This document shows positions 39,101-62,765 of a stretch of DNA of 64,000 nt, in pieces (the stretch's first letter is position 1; each line of letters starts with the position of its first letter). Source of the stretch: Bimastos eiseni (lineage: Eukaryota > Annelida > Clitellata > Crassiclitellata > Lumbricidae); assembly GCA_959347315.1 (NCBI GenBank), contig OY365819.1:20854471-20918470 (forward strand), read 5' to 3'. The translations under genes were made by a program, and so were the position numbers. Below the pieces are notes generated by a model. The model was not told the DNA's origin. It worked only from the letters and a program-made list of their open reading frames with translations, and did not search any database.

Positions 39101-42100
39101 AATTAGAGTGAAAATGTGACCAAAGGCTGTACCAAAGAAACAACTTCTAAGAACTACAACCAACAGCTACATATAAATAAATTATACATCTTTCAAGGAA
39201 TACATGACCAGAAACCACAAACCATATGAAACGACTTGATCAAAAAGACCAACTTGACTTGTTTGGATATAAGCCTTCGAGTCAATTTTCAAAGAAAACC
39301 ATTGAAAGCCAAATAATTGAAAGCGACTGTCAAGGCAGCATAATACTTACATCATTACAGCCATGAACGCACAAGATATCATCAAAAACAGTAAATCCAT
39401 TAATATCTGGTATCTTGTGAGAATAACTTTGAAATTGAAAAATATTGAAGAACATAAAATGAATGAGATCCCATTGAAGAAACCGACAAAACCAACTGTA
39501 TACACTTCAAGTGTTCACTCTTGCTGAAAAAAAATCAAGGAAACACCACCCATCAGTCACGGATCTTAGCATTTGCTGTGCATCTTAAACAACGATTTCC
39601 AACCACCCGACACATCAAGTTTACAACACTATTTTGATGGAAAAATAACCGGAAAGCATTTCCACATACAGTCTGGATACATTCGGATCATTTGCTCGAG
39701 AACCAGCGATGCTACAGTTATGATGTCATGACAACAAATTGTCAAAATACACATACCCAGTGGGGCTTTGAATGTCCCCAACAGAAGCCCATCACTAGTA
39801 TTTGGGCCTATTTACAAAGAAAGATTTTAAGCAATGCCAGATTTCCCTTATAAAGCACCAAAACATCCAAACATCGATCAGCCACAATCCAAACAGCATT
39901 CAACATCCTATGCAATACCATTCAAACAAATTCGACAGAAATACAGTGTGCCAGCGCATTAATAGTCTAGGTTGAGTTTAGACCTCACATGTGGCTAGGT
40001 AGAATGCTTACAATGATGATTCCTGACAAGAGGCAAAAGTGCATATATGACTATCAATCAGAAGCGGAATTTACTTCTTTTAACAAAAGTATACAAACTG
40101 GGTCATTGGAACCACAAAACAATAAGATGAAAACATGTATGAAATAGATGCACAATTTTAAATTCTATTCAATGATTTTCACTCAACAGTTTCATGTTGC
40201 CTCATTCATGGTCCCAATGACAAATGCTCCTTCCAACGGAGTTAAAGGAATGTGCACACCCTTTGAAACTAGATCTGTTTACCACACTTAAAAATGTAAT
40301 CACAGAAATGAGAAGTTTCCTCAAATACCAATATTCTTTAGAAAAAAGAACAATCATACTAAGCACCAGTCCTCTAGCTCCATCTACTATCAGACTAGAA
40401 TTCTTTAACACACAAGCTTTTCTCATCATAAGCTGAACAATGGTGGGAAAAGGTACTGAGTCTTCACACACTACATGCCCTTGTTTTGCCATTAGCAGTT
40501 TTCACAACTGGACATCTTGTATCCAGATACAATAGCATAATCACAAGCATTTGTATTGTCTCTTTAAATTGCTACTGACAGTTGCCTTGTGTACAGTTTT
40601 ACTGCTTAAGCCAGCAGCCAAGGGTGTTGTGAACCTACAATTGGATAGCAGAACGTATAACAAAAATGCGAAAAACTTCTGATAATCATTACTGACATAG
40701 GCTTATAACTATTTTTAAACGTTAAATAGTGTACAAATAGTCAAAACACTCCAGTTTAATAAAAGGTACAGCAGTCATCTTTAAAAAAAGATCTAACTGA
40801 AATTAATATCATCATGAAAAGCCTTAAAGTTAGGGTGCCCTACTCTATTAACAAAGTTTTGAACCCCTCCTCTGGCTAAAGCAATCCTCTCAAACAGATT
40901 CAATTTAAGGGTTATGTTTAAATATCAAAATTTCACTAAAGAACCAAAGCCATTTCCATAAAATTCTGAGCATCATTGAATTCTACAATCAATTTTTACC
41001 CGTAATTGCAACCAAAAAGCTGAACACAACATGCTAAAATTTGAGACCACACAGATGAAATTTTGGAGCAAAACCCGTTTGGACCCATGAAGGTCTGTCA
41101 GCTAATGCATCAGTGAAATGTTCATTTGAGCAGCACTGTCACAAGGGGTAAGGCAAACACACATTTACCATATAAATCAACCAATGGATGTGGCAAATTC
41201 AGATCATACATTGATGTCAGAACATTGCTAATCACTCAGAGCACCATCGTATTGACCAATCGACGCAAATGAAATTGTTCCGAAGTACAAAGATTTATTT
41301 TAAGAAATACTGAAAGAGGCAGAAACTGTTCTGCACAAACTTTGTACATGAATGCAAGTTCAATGATTTTTACATAGAAACCAATTTTGGAAGACAAGAC
41401 CAAGTCAGTTCAAGTCAAATAGTTATCAAACACAAAGTATATCAACTTGATGTGAATTACTTCTAATGGAATACCAAAGACAATGAAGCAAAAAATAGTC
41501 AACAGTGATACTGCTAATCAGAACTTATCGAAATCAATGAACATCACATACAATCATATTGCCATAAGGGCCCTGAAGCTGAGGCAAGCTGAAAGAACCT
41601 TAAGCCTCACACATGCCCTAGTAAAATGTGCTACACAAGTGTTTTGAAAAATACAACATCTAATTCTTCACAGGTCTGGGACTCAAATCCAGCTGTTATC
41701 TTGATTTTCATTATTACTATTTCAGTATCAAAACCTTTTATCTAGTACATCATACAATACAGCAAAAAGGCAAGCAATGCTATAGTATAACGATAAATTC
41801 CAAAATTTGCAATTAAACAAATTGCACCATTTTTGCAAAATTACAACATAACAGACATAAATCGGTGAGATTCTAATATATCTAGTTCAAAATACCAAGT
41901 GCAGTGCAAAAAGGCAGCTAACATATTTAACAAGAGAAGACTAAATACAAATGATCTACATAGTTACCTACAGCACAGATTATAATAAGTCTGAATAAAG
42001 CTCCCAACATCCAAGTCCACTAGCAAACAAAATTCTAAATTATTCAACCAAAATGGGAGGAGAAATACTGCAATAGGCCAATCGCATCGAAAACTTGGCA

Positions 42101-43910
42101 AAACGCCAAGGAAATGCCCACTTTCCTAGACCAACGAGGTCAAGGAATTAACACAAAACAAATACACAGCAAAACACTGCCTCATATGTTTTTGTGTAAA
42201 TTCCATGACAACCAAACCTCCTTCCACTGGATGCTTCTCCTCATCAAACATTCCAACACATGAATATAAATACAGATTTAGCAGTTATATCTGCATGGTC
42301 AAACTTGATTCAAATCTACCCACAACACGATAATGTGCAATGCATCGGCAGTGAAATTCTGTTAAATATAACCAGTTCAGACACTGGCAAAAAAAGGCCA
42401 GCCAACCTATTATCAGGTTCTCAGCACAACAGATCATTCAGACACATGGTACTTACAACAGAGTCAAATATAACTAATTTTTCTAGTTAACATAACTGCA
42501 TATGTTTTTGTGTAAATTCCATGACAACCAAACCTCCTTCCACTGGATGCTTCTCCTCATCAAACATTCCAACACACGAATATAAATACAGATTTAGCAG
42601 TTATATCTGCATGGTCAAACTTGATTCAAATCTACCCACAACACGATAATGTGCAATGCATCGGCAGTGAAATTCTGTTAAATATAACCAGTTCAGACAC
42701 TGGCAAAAAAAGGCCAGCCAACCTATTATCAGGTTCTCAGCACAACAGATCATTCAGACACATGGTACTTACAACAGAGTCAAATATAACTAATTTTTCT
42801 AGTTAACATTTTAGCAAAATTCACATCACAGTTGATAAAATATATTTTACATGAAACTTAAATAACTGCATGATGCAGTGTTTTATTGAATGGTGAAACA
42901 CAAGGACTAGGAGAAGAGCAGTCCCTTATTTTGACAATGAGGCAGCCAATCGTCAGTTTCTTCACTTGTCAACCTGAGGTCGGTTGACAAGTTCTCTTTC
43001 TCGCCATCTTCCTCATCTAATCAACATGTATGGCTAGATTACTCATTAGAGTGGAGTTGGCTAAGGTGCATTTGGAGCATAAACCTTCTAAAAAATCTAC
43101 ACTGGCAGAGATCGAACACCCCACCCACAAACCTGTTTTACAAATTTGAAATCCAATCATATTACTTATCCATAAATGCCATTATTATGTACCATCAAAA
43201 TGACCAAACATCAGTCAATGGCACTAATCAACAGTTAGTGCTGGACTTGTCGAAGGTCACAACACAGTAACCATCTCATGGAAGGATTGACCTTTACCCT
43301 GTGCATTACAAAATGATTACTCTAAACAATTGTACACTGACTTTGAACAGGTGTACACGCACACTGGTTGCGGTGGCTGACATGTTTCCATAACAACACA
43401 CCAATCAAGACAATTTCGTCCAAACACGACAGATGAGGAATTAAAGCAAATTTCACACTAAATGCCATGCTGGGGCATATCCACCAAGTCACCGGGACAT
43501 CAAAACTAAAAAAGCACCAGTGCCAACATTACACATAAAAGAGTGGGAAACACGTTCACACAAGACATCGTCGACACAGATAATGCTATTTCAGTAAAAA
43601 ATCACTTGTAGACTGCACAGAATTACACAACAACTAATAGTCAGCATTCTGTGTTACCCAAAGACCTGCACTGCAGTAAAAGGCCACAATTTCAAACGAT
43701 AAGCCACTGGGCCATCTGAGTACGTTAGCCAATCGGGTAGGTATTGACAGCCTAGAGTTTGTCAGTCCCAGTATTCACTTAAAAAGACGACAACAATGTC
43801 TGAGATAAGAGACCTTATAAAAACAATGAAGTGACGCTACGCCAAAGGCATAAACTGGAGAGAGTCACCGAAACTTCCAACTTGAGAAGAGCAGCAGATG
43901 AGTCAGTCAT
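36177..43910 (-). other. NCOA6: Probable long 3' UTR of NCOA6
   Basis: Stretch without convincing coding frames behind the NCOA6 stop. It contains none of the SINE, LINE or hAT copies that crowd 1-32 kb and 47-54 kb, and the plus strand looks enriched in A and C, as expected for the antisense of a U-rich 3' UTR. A reverse AATAAA (TTTATT on plus, near 36177) lies where this character begins. The repeats seen are one AT tract near 37871 and a 311-bp tandem duplication (42183-42809). It could instead be repeat-poor intergenic DNA. Confidence 0.45.
42183..42809. repeat. Recent 311-bp tandem duplication
   Basis: Copies 42183-42493 and 42499-42809, offset 316 bp, separated by five bases. Reading both through, only one substitution was noticed (ACATGAAT against ACACGAAT, near 42260 and 42576). 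This implies a very young duplication, or alternatively an assembly artefact. Confidence 0.95.
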
Positions 43911-46900
43911 CTACTGTTCCTGCTTCACAGCAATCCTTGAATCAGTGTCATCACATCGCTGCGTGGCTGTCGCTCGATCATTCATCCGAGAGCCTGAACG
44001 AGAAGCGGATTCTGTTTTCACGCTAACAGAATCAGTGCAAGCAATTGACTCGACCAATTCCTGTTTCACATCTGTTGACGATAACTGATCAACCCCAATG
44101 GGCTGCATAAGTCGCTGACATTGCTCAAACACAAAGGCACTTAAACTATGATGATGGCTTGGGTCTCCATTTATGAACGTCACTCCCCCTTGTAGACCCG
44201 ATTCCTGGTCCGTCAGCCCTATGCTCCCTAATGGCACAGCGATCAGAGAGGGTACAGATGATGATGACGATCGAGGTAGACTCAGAGGAAGCATCTCCAT
44301 GGCACTACACTGAAAATCAGACAACGGCTGCGAATAAGGCAACAGATTAATTAAGGCAACATTTGGCATCTGCTTCTGCCATGCGCCAGTTGCACATGAC
44401 TCTAAAAATGAAGACACGGCCATAGGGCCGGCCATGGTTGCCGACCCGACCACAGTTGGAACGACCTCAGCACTGACTGAAACAGACTGCTTGGCTCTGG
44501 CCTCATCTAGAAGCTGAGCTACAGTAGGCTGAGATTTGGTCACAGGCTTCACCTGTCTTCCATGCACAAAATTATTCAATGAAGATGCCTGCGGGTTTTT
44601 GCCTACTGATGATGGTGTTCTCTTCGACTGCTCGCGTGGCCGTGACTTCTTAGAAGGGCATTTATATGCGGACGGCTGTGCTGAAAGCGCAGCAAGGCTC
44701 GAGACGCTTGCATCAGACAGAGGAATGTGATGGAAGATACTATTCAGAAGATTACCATCAGTTGCTCTGCAATGTCTTACTTCTGAAACAGGTTCAATGG
44801 ATGAGCTGGAGGTAGCTTCTTTTCTAATGGTACTACTTCTAATCAACCTCTTTTCACTTGAATTAGCATCAGTTCGAGTAATTGTGCTTTGAAAATCGTC
44901 TAAAGCTAACTTTTCAGAAATCCTATTCTGAGTAAGGCCATTCGTGTTACGATACGTACACATCTGAACAGTCATCTTCTCTGAAAAACCAAACAACTGC
45001 TGAAAGTCATCACTTGAGGTCAATCCTGATGATGCAGTTCTAGAATTTCCCATAATATTCAGCAATGGGTTGTACTGGAAAGCATCGTCATACGCTGCAT
45101 TTCCAGAAGGACACTCTCCAATCTGATTGAATTCGTGACTTGCTTGTCCCAATGTATCCTTAACTTGTTGATGCTGGTACTTTATTTGTGGTATCTGGTG
45201 CCTCACATTCAGTTGTGAGTTTGTTGTCCGCGTCATACCTCGTGTAACTTGTTCTGGCTGGTACTCAGCTCCTAATTGCAGGACCATATTTCCTAAATTA
45301 CCTTTGACGTCTTTCTGGAACTTCTGACCCGCATTCATTTGAGATGATGCATTTGTTGAAGAGATATCTGTAGAATGTGGTAACTGGAGAGCCTTAGTTC
45401 TAGAATGACACCCACTCACATTCAAAACACCTTTGCAGGCAACTGCAGAATGAGCAGACACAGTTTGATATTCACAAGCACGATCCAGCTCTCGTCTTTC
45501 ATTACCAGCAGTGCCTATCGCTGGGTTACATGGAGCAGATAACGACCTCCTAGAACGATTATCATTCATGCAATGACCAATTCCATTCAGTTGTGGTGCT
45601 TGCATCTGCTGTGAGGGCAAAGTCCTAATGGATTGATCAGTTTTAGCAACGGATTTGGCCAACAATCTAGAATGTACCTCGCTATCTACAACAGAATTTA
45701 ATATATTCAAGAGGTGGTCGTCCGAAGAACTCGACGCTTCAAGTGTGGCAAGAATTGACTGCAGGAAATTATCAACGGAGACGAAGCGGTCAGCATCGAC
45801 AAAAACGTTATGTCCATTTGACGACACCGTAAAACCGTCGAATGTAGGGTTCCCACTGATTGTGGCAGGATTTGTGGAATTGTTATATGATTTGTTAGAG
45901 ACGACTGCATTCTCAGTGCAGTGTGGCATGACTAGATTCTCATCGTCTGGAACGTTCTCCATTTCGCCTGTGTACGGATTAATGATGTGACGCATGTTGT
46001 TGGAATGTTGAGGAAGGCTCTTGAAAGAAATACTCGTCCCACTCTCTGCCTCTGAAGCACTGTCGATACCAGCAACACTATAATTGTAGACAGTTGAGGG
46101 ACGATGACAATTGTCCTTGACAGGTGGCAACACAGAAAGTCTAGTGTCTACATCTAAATCGTTGCTTTTGCGCTTCCTTGATGGCCTTTGGTCAGATGGC
46201 CAGCTCGAAATGTGCTCCCCTCCCCCGGTGGAATGTGTCTTTGACTCACAGCTTTTGGCAACCATCACAGAATCCAAACAAACAGCCACCTGCGACTGCA
46301 GCACGCATTCACTGCGCTTCAGTACAGGGCGATCCCAAGCAGAAGGCCCTTTGGGAAGAAACACTTCTGCAGATTTGTAATTTTGCTGAAAGGAATCGTT
46401 TAATTGACGTCTGCCTTCATGCAAATGGTCTACACTTAATTTATGCGAATTGTCAAGATGACTGCTGTGAAAGCCATTAGGTGTCATTATATGGGAAGCA
46501 ACATAGCGATCGTTCATCAGAGATTTGAAAACCGATGGAACAGTTTCTGATACAACAAAGTCAGACTCTGCCGTCCGACTTGTGACTAGTGTTTCGTTAG
46601 AGTCCAATGTTTCTGCAGCTGTCTTGTAGTGGAATAAGAGTGGGTTAAATTTTGCATAGGTTTCTGAATTGCAACATCGTTCACTGTCAGAAACATCAGA
46701 CAAAGTTGATTTTCTGTTTCCATCTGTTTTTCTGCAGGTATTTGATCTCTGACTCGCTAAAATGTTCAGCTCTCGAGAATTTTCACTGACCTGGTGACTT
46801 ATGCAACGATGACTATCAAGACTGATCCGGGAATTGACTCTACTCAAACTACTACCTGCTGAATCCTGACTAACGGATGAAGAGCATGACAACGGTCTGT

Positions 46901-48623
46901 TCCCACTCTGTAAATTAAATGATATCACATTATCTTCTTCTTTAATACGAACTGTTAACACTCCCAGGTCACGAAGCATTGCTGCTTGCTCATTGGCTAA
47001 CGTCTTCAGTCGCTCGGACGCTTCTGCGGGCAATTGTAGCCACACGCGTATGCTGTTCCACGGCTCCACCTTCACATAAAACAGAGGCTGCTCGTCTGAA
47101 AAATTCAACATCAACACAAACAAATGAGATAATTAACAGATCAACTATCACAGAAATATAACTGAATCAAATTTTAAAATTAATCCCCTTAAACCATTTA
47201 AAGATATCTTCAATTTATTATAATACTTAACACTATTATATCTTCAATTTACTGCAATGCCAGTCTCAAGCCTAAAAAAAGGATGAGGATTCTGCAGCAG
47301 GTTTGCGATCCTCCCAGGTAACAACAGAAACCGCACTGAAAACGGAGTGAGGAAAAACGGTTGCCCAATGTATTAACAGCTTGAGGATGGACTTAGGTAT
47401 AAGGACTAAACACTATTGGTAGTGCGACCAAGTGGAAGCTGACTATTCACAAGTTACTATATGTTGTTACTCTATGATGTCTATATTACACTTCTCTTTC
47501 AAAATTCTATTCATAGTGCATCCTGAGATGCAATTTGCTTGAGAAACAGCAACTGTAAAAGGTTAACTGCACATTGGGAAATGCTGCTGCAGTCCAGCAG
47601 TATATGCGCTCATCCCTCAAATATAAATCCACTTACAACTGTGCCAAATATCTAAGATTAGTGAAGCATGATGCAATGGCAAGATGTGTCCAGCTGTACA
47701 GGTAACTATAACCTGTCTTTGCCATTGTGAGCCCTTCCATGTGGAATGACCTACCCCCATTATCCGTAGCAAGCTTTTAATCAGGCTCCCACCCTCATCC
47801 CTTCGTTGCCTGAAGACTTTCTTATTTCCAAGGGGCTGTCATGCTGAGAGCGCTTCTGAATAGCTAGTACCGTAAGAAGCGCTATATAAATAATCAGACA
47901 CGATTTGATATGACCATCATTTATAAGGCATTACCATACATAATTTCAAATGGAACTTCCTCCAGTTTGGAATATTTATTCTAAAATCCAGCCCTGGTTC
48001 ATTTTCCCAAGAATCTGTCAAAGGTGCAACCTATAGGGTAATCAATTTTCTTCCCAGGACTCAATCTTTAGAGACACCTAGGAACTTGCACTACTAAGTG
48101 ATACATTATTAGAGCAGCATGAAGAGTTATATTTTCTCATTAGTGAGTGGTTACCAGTAATTAATCAACTTGTATTAATAACAATTTTTCTTGTCAACAC
48201 TCTTAATTAGGATATCTACTCAGAGGTGCTATGGCCCAACTGTGGCTGAAAAGAACAGATGTCAGACAGGTGTTAAATGACTCTATGCACATTAGACACT
48301 AAGTCCTGCACTAGTGATAGACACACTTTTTTAATGTCATAGCTAGATATATAGGTTTGAACCATTAAAAAACACACTAAATTTTAGACAATGTCATTTT
48401 AGCTTCAGAGCAGGCTATCTATATAAATGTTGAAAATGAATGAATTTACATCCACAAGTCATTAAATAAAACATAATTAATCAGTGGCATGAAATGCATT
48501 ACCATTTGTAATCAGGCTTTCAAATTTCTTGCAGAATATGGACAATTGATTAGAGAAATCGGGTGCATAGAAGTTTCCTTCACAAGTCAACACTGTCTCT
48601 GCATATATGGGATGGGAACCCAT
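43911..48623 (-). CDS. NCOA6: NCOA6, nuclear receptor coactivator 6 homologue (2 coding exons, 1,101 residues)
   Basis: NCOA6 (ASC-2) is a nuclear transcription coactivator that enters MLL3/4 (KMT2C/D) histone methyltransferase complexes. Exons 48503-48623 and 43911-47095 join in phase 1. The first ends FSNQLSIFCKKFESLITN and the second opens with DEQPLFYVKVEPWNSIRV, then SERLKTLA and LRDLGVLTVRI; this aligns with the conserved N-terminal domain of vertebrate NCOA6 (KVEPWNSVRV, LRDLGILSVQI). The rest is a long Ser/Asn/Gln-rich disordered region. LINLL at residues 955-959 is an LxxLL nuclear receptor box, like the LVNLL box of the human protein. Four psi-K-x-E sites are present (residues 91-94, 1050-1053, 1066-1069, 1097-1100). 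It is about half the human length (2,063). The start ATG at 48623 is preceded by an acceptor 14 bases upstream, so a 5' UTR or additional coding exon is likely. Only about 60 N-terminal residues are clearly homologous. Confidence 0.85.
47690..47895 (+). mobile_element. LINE 3'-end fragment in NCOA6 intron
   Basis: Decayed frame, CTGAAGACTTTCTTATTTCC, then AGAAGCGCTATATAAATAAT, the CR1/L2-like tail signature. Confidence 0.68.
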
Positions 48624-49074
48624 GACGACACAATCACCTACAGTTGACAAACGAACATCAACTGTAAAATACACATAAATCACCAAAAACTACAATCGTT
48701 ACTTGTAGGCTGGCTAAATTATGCCATCAAGTGCACTGGATATAATGAAAAAGTTGTGCAAAACAGTAACATCTGATAAAGAATTTGGCAAAATACGAAC
48801 TGAATGGTCACAAGTGTTCACCGCCACATATATGCTATATTTGCTAAATGATTGAGGTGCATTCGATATCTGCTATTTCTCAGCCTTTGATCGTTAACAA
48901 CATCTTTCTGCAGTTGGGAGTACTCTGCAGCTGAGAGGAAACAGATTCCCAACTGGAAAGTTGAGCCTTGTAAATAACACACTGATGCTGTCTTAGACGG
49001 TATGAAAGGCAAGGAATGTCTTTAGAGAAGCATCCACTTGTAACCATGGTCATTATTTCTTAAATTCTTATTAT

Positions 49075-49220
49075 TCCTGAAATTTGATATCGCCCTTTTT
49101 CCAATAATTTTTGCTTAAAAGTGCACATGCCTCAACGGCACAATTGCAGATGTACTGCAGAGCGATTGTGCGTGAAGGTACTGCTCAAGGCACTACATAG
49201 TGACTGACTGACGAGGGGTC
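49075..49220 (-). repeat. SINE family 1 copy, truncated
   Basis: Carries the tail GAAATTTGATATCGCCC and body GGCACAATTGCAG, then stops after GTGACTGACTGACGAGGGGT; the tRNA-like head is missing. Confidence 0.75.
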
Positions 49221-50029
49221 ATGTTCTTTTACCAATCAAATACCAACTCTACACAATAATAATATTGATCTTTGTATAATGATATTCAAACTGATACAGT
49301 GACAGCATGATTACAAGTTTATTATGGACGGATGATCACAAGTTATTACAAGAGTCGAATTTAACTGTATAGCAGCCATGCAAGGTACTAAGGTATGTTG
49401 TCTTGTCTCTACTGTCATAAGAAGCAGTCATATATATATAATAACGTTTATTAGACAAGCTGACAATCCGCATCAAATAACATTCATGTACAAAGACCAG
49501 ATAAAAATGAAAGTTAGAAATCCAATAAAAGTAAATGATGTAGGCCTACTTTGGCTTTTACATAAATAAAACTCTGGGTACAAAGCAACATCATTTCCGC
49601 TATCCCTAAGGTTGACTAGTCCATCCGTTCACCAGGCGGAGGCGTTGGTTAAATTAGATGCATCTCTTCTATACAGTTAAATTCAACTCCAGTAATAACT
49701 TTTGATTATCCGTTCAAACTATACAGCAGTGATACAGTTTTGTGCTCACAGTTGTTATTTATATATGCAGATTGGGCAATAGTGTTGCACCATAAAATTT
49801 GTTTCTTTAAATGTACTACATAGCACGGCTTGGTGTAATTCATGTTGATCGCTTACTTACTGAGTCCATTGCCTAATGGGATGCGGTTGGTAGTGAGGAA
49901 TGCTCTATTTGAGCTCATTCGGGGCAGCCATATTGTTTACGTACAGAGCACTGTCTCAGGATTATCAAATGAAGTGTGCAGGTTAAAGTTTTAGCTTGCA
50001 CCTACACAAGTTCATTACTGTACTTTAAT

Positions 50030-50712
50030 ACCTGGCAAGACTGAAGATTTTACCCCTAGCACCAAATGCTACCAAACATTACCAGCTGATGCTTGAGACC
50101 CTTGGAATTCATACATGATCAACCAACCATTATTGATACTAACAATCCGCCGATTTAATTAAAAAAATTATTATTTAAAAACTCATTGAAAAAACACTCA
50201 CAACCACCATCTTTACGCGATCACTGATCACGCAGGAGTAAAGAAACCCTTCCTTAGCAACATCTATCCATTCATATAAGTGTCACTTTCAATTAATTGG
50301 CTGATTACGCCACACATGTAATTGACGCCCATGTATATTTATATATTACAAAAATAATTGCCAATGTTCACAATGCATTTAATTCATCGTGCATATTATT
50401 TATACACTTAGATTTAAATGTTTTAAGCAATAAAGGCATCTGTTCCGTCTCCATATCTGCAGCCTTTCAATTGTGAAAAACGCGCTTACTCATTGAATAA
50501 AAAGCACAAGAACAACATAGGACGTTTGACATGTAAACATGATGGCAGCGAGTGTTTTTTCAAGGAGTTTTGAAATAGTAAATTTTTTTAAATAAAATCG
50601 GCGAATCGTTAGCGTCAATAACGGTTGATTGTGTATGAATGCCACCAAGGGTCTCGGGTATCATCTGGTAACGTTTGGTAGCAATTGTGGTTAGGGGTAA
50701 AATCTTCAGTCT
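50030..50712. repeat. Inverted repeat pair upstream of NCOA6
   Basis: 50039-50125 and the reverse of about 50617-50712 share GACTGAAGATTTTACCCCTA, TGCTACCAAAC and GAGACCCTTGG, about 85 percent alike, separated by roughly 490 bp. Function unknown. Confidence 0.8.
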
Positions 50713-51894
50713 TGTCCACTACCTCAATACAACTTGTTATTTTCGCCATGATCATCCCCTCATTCTCGCAAAAAGCTTCCGCGCAAATTGTGCAATACAA
50801 GACATGAGCTTCTTCTTCTATGCCTCTATTCTGCAAGCGGCAGAAGACGATGCACCAACTCGTTAGAGTCTTCGTGACTACGGCACTTGTCGTTTCAGAC
50901 CCTTCAATTTACTTTTTTTATTTCTATAAACACTGCGTCAAGCATTACAGCTAGCTCGGCGGGGATTGAAGCACCAGCGCCTATTTTACGGCCTGCAAAT
51001 CACTCGTCCGTGAAATCTGAGTGACGACGCAAACATTGCAAAAACAAGTGATCTTCCACGCAAAACTAAAATACGCAAAACCAACAATAAATAAAATACG
51101 TAAAACCAACAATACCTGATCAAAATAACCTATTTTGCACTGTTTTAGTGCAAAATAATAAGACTGTTGAACAAAAATATAACATTTCCACTTGCACCAT
51201 TTGCAAATGTACCTTTATGATGTCCAGAAATACATACGCTGAAAGCGTTATATCGGATCATTCTATAGCGCTTTATTTTAATATCTGAGCTTATTTCAAA
51301 TCAAGCGCAGTTTCAATGACTATTCCAGCAGTGCTTATTCAACATAACCTCGGAATAACGCAATTGATGTTATACGCGAAAGGAAAGTCTTTGGTAAGCC
51401 AAGCCAATGTCTAAATTGACAAAAATTACCTCTGCCATTTATTACATTATTATATATGATTTATATGAGAGGTCGTTGATCCAACATCATAATTATGTAA
51501 ATGTAATATCAATATCACGATATTATTTTAGTAATATCTATTGATATAATATTAGTGATATGATATTACTAATATCTATTTCACCTGGATATACTGATCA
51601 AGTGACGTAACATGCTTCACTACATTTGTACGGGTGCCACGCGCTATAGGCTATAAGGCCTACGTGCGGCGTGAACTGACCATGCTAGCAATAATTGTTA
51701 GCGAGATGTAGGCTGACGGCCATAAACCTGTATTCTTTATCAGTTCAAACATAATCTGAAAGGATGGTTACAAATTGAAGTCATTCATGAAGTCGAATTC
51801 AACTGCATGACATCCATACAAGGCGTCCATCCCGTCCTACTGTCCACTAAACCAGCGCCACCTCCCTATTGATTTAACCTCAGTTTAATAATGG

Positions 51895-52010
51895 AAAACA
51901 AACGGCATGATCAGCCCTCCCAGTTCCAAAGATTTCCTGTAATGTGGTACAGACGCAAGTTGAGAGCTCTTGCTGAAATCGAGTGGCGCTATACAAAATG
52001 TTCAATTCAG
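51895..52010 (+). mobile_element. LINE 3'-end scrap
   Basis: CCCTCCCAGTTCCAAAGATT and GTGGCGCTATACAAAATGTT; relative of 26825-26945. Confidence 0.5.
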
Positions 52011-52507
52011 GCGCCAATCCAATACATCACAATATTATTGAAATCAGAATAAGGTTAATTTGCAAAAACCAGCGTAATCAACTTTTATAATAAATAATCT
52101 CAAATAATCTTAAATTATATTTTTTATGATATCTGGTGTCTTCTGTTCATTTGACAGAGTATGCGTTTGGTTGCAATCATGTCATAAAATGTTATAAGTT
52201 AAAGTTTTGGTCGAGAACATGGCACTATTTAGTAAGAATTAGAACACAGAGTAGTTGTCGCGTAAATCGTTTCGTCTGGCGGAGTAACTGCAATTGAGGT
52301 GATACGTCTGGACTTCTCTATTACGAATATTTTGTTGCGTATTTTCGAGTAGTGTTCGTGTTGAATCGTGTATAATTTAAATTAAAATATCGCGTAAAAT
52401 TGCATTTACACTAAGCTTCGATTTAGACTGGCTGTTTGGGATTTTGTAGTCACAAAATCAAACATCTTCGTTTGGCAGTACTCATCTGATTCCGATACTT
52501 CACAAAG

Positions 52508-62765
<10,258 letters not shown>

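Larger units (their letters stand above)
48638..52507. other. Region between divergent NCOA6 and Smad2/3
   Basis: It must hold the promoters and any 5' UTR exons of both genes; none could be placed. Contents seen: truncated SINE (49075-49220), inverted repeat pair (50030-50712) and LINE scrap (51895-52010). Confidence 0.6.

Noticed and set aside
40202..40492. 96-codon minus-strand frame in the long region behind NCOA6
   Set aside because: No motif and no splice partners; expected by chance in 7.7 kb.
45655..46480. Plus-strand frames up to 111 codons
   Set aside because: Shadows of the large NCOA6 exon.
50615..50836. Upstream coding exon of NCOA6
   Set aside because: The best donor there (GAG followed by GTAGTG) leaves phase 0, while the next exon needs phase 1; the other frame hits a stop, and the region is part of an inverted repeat.
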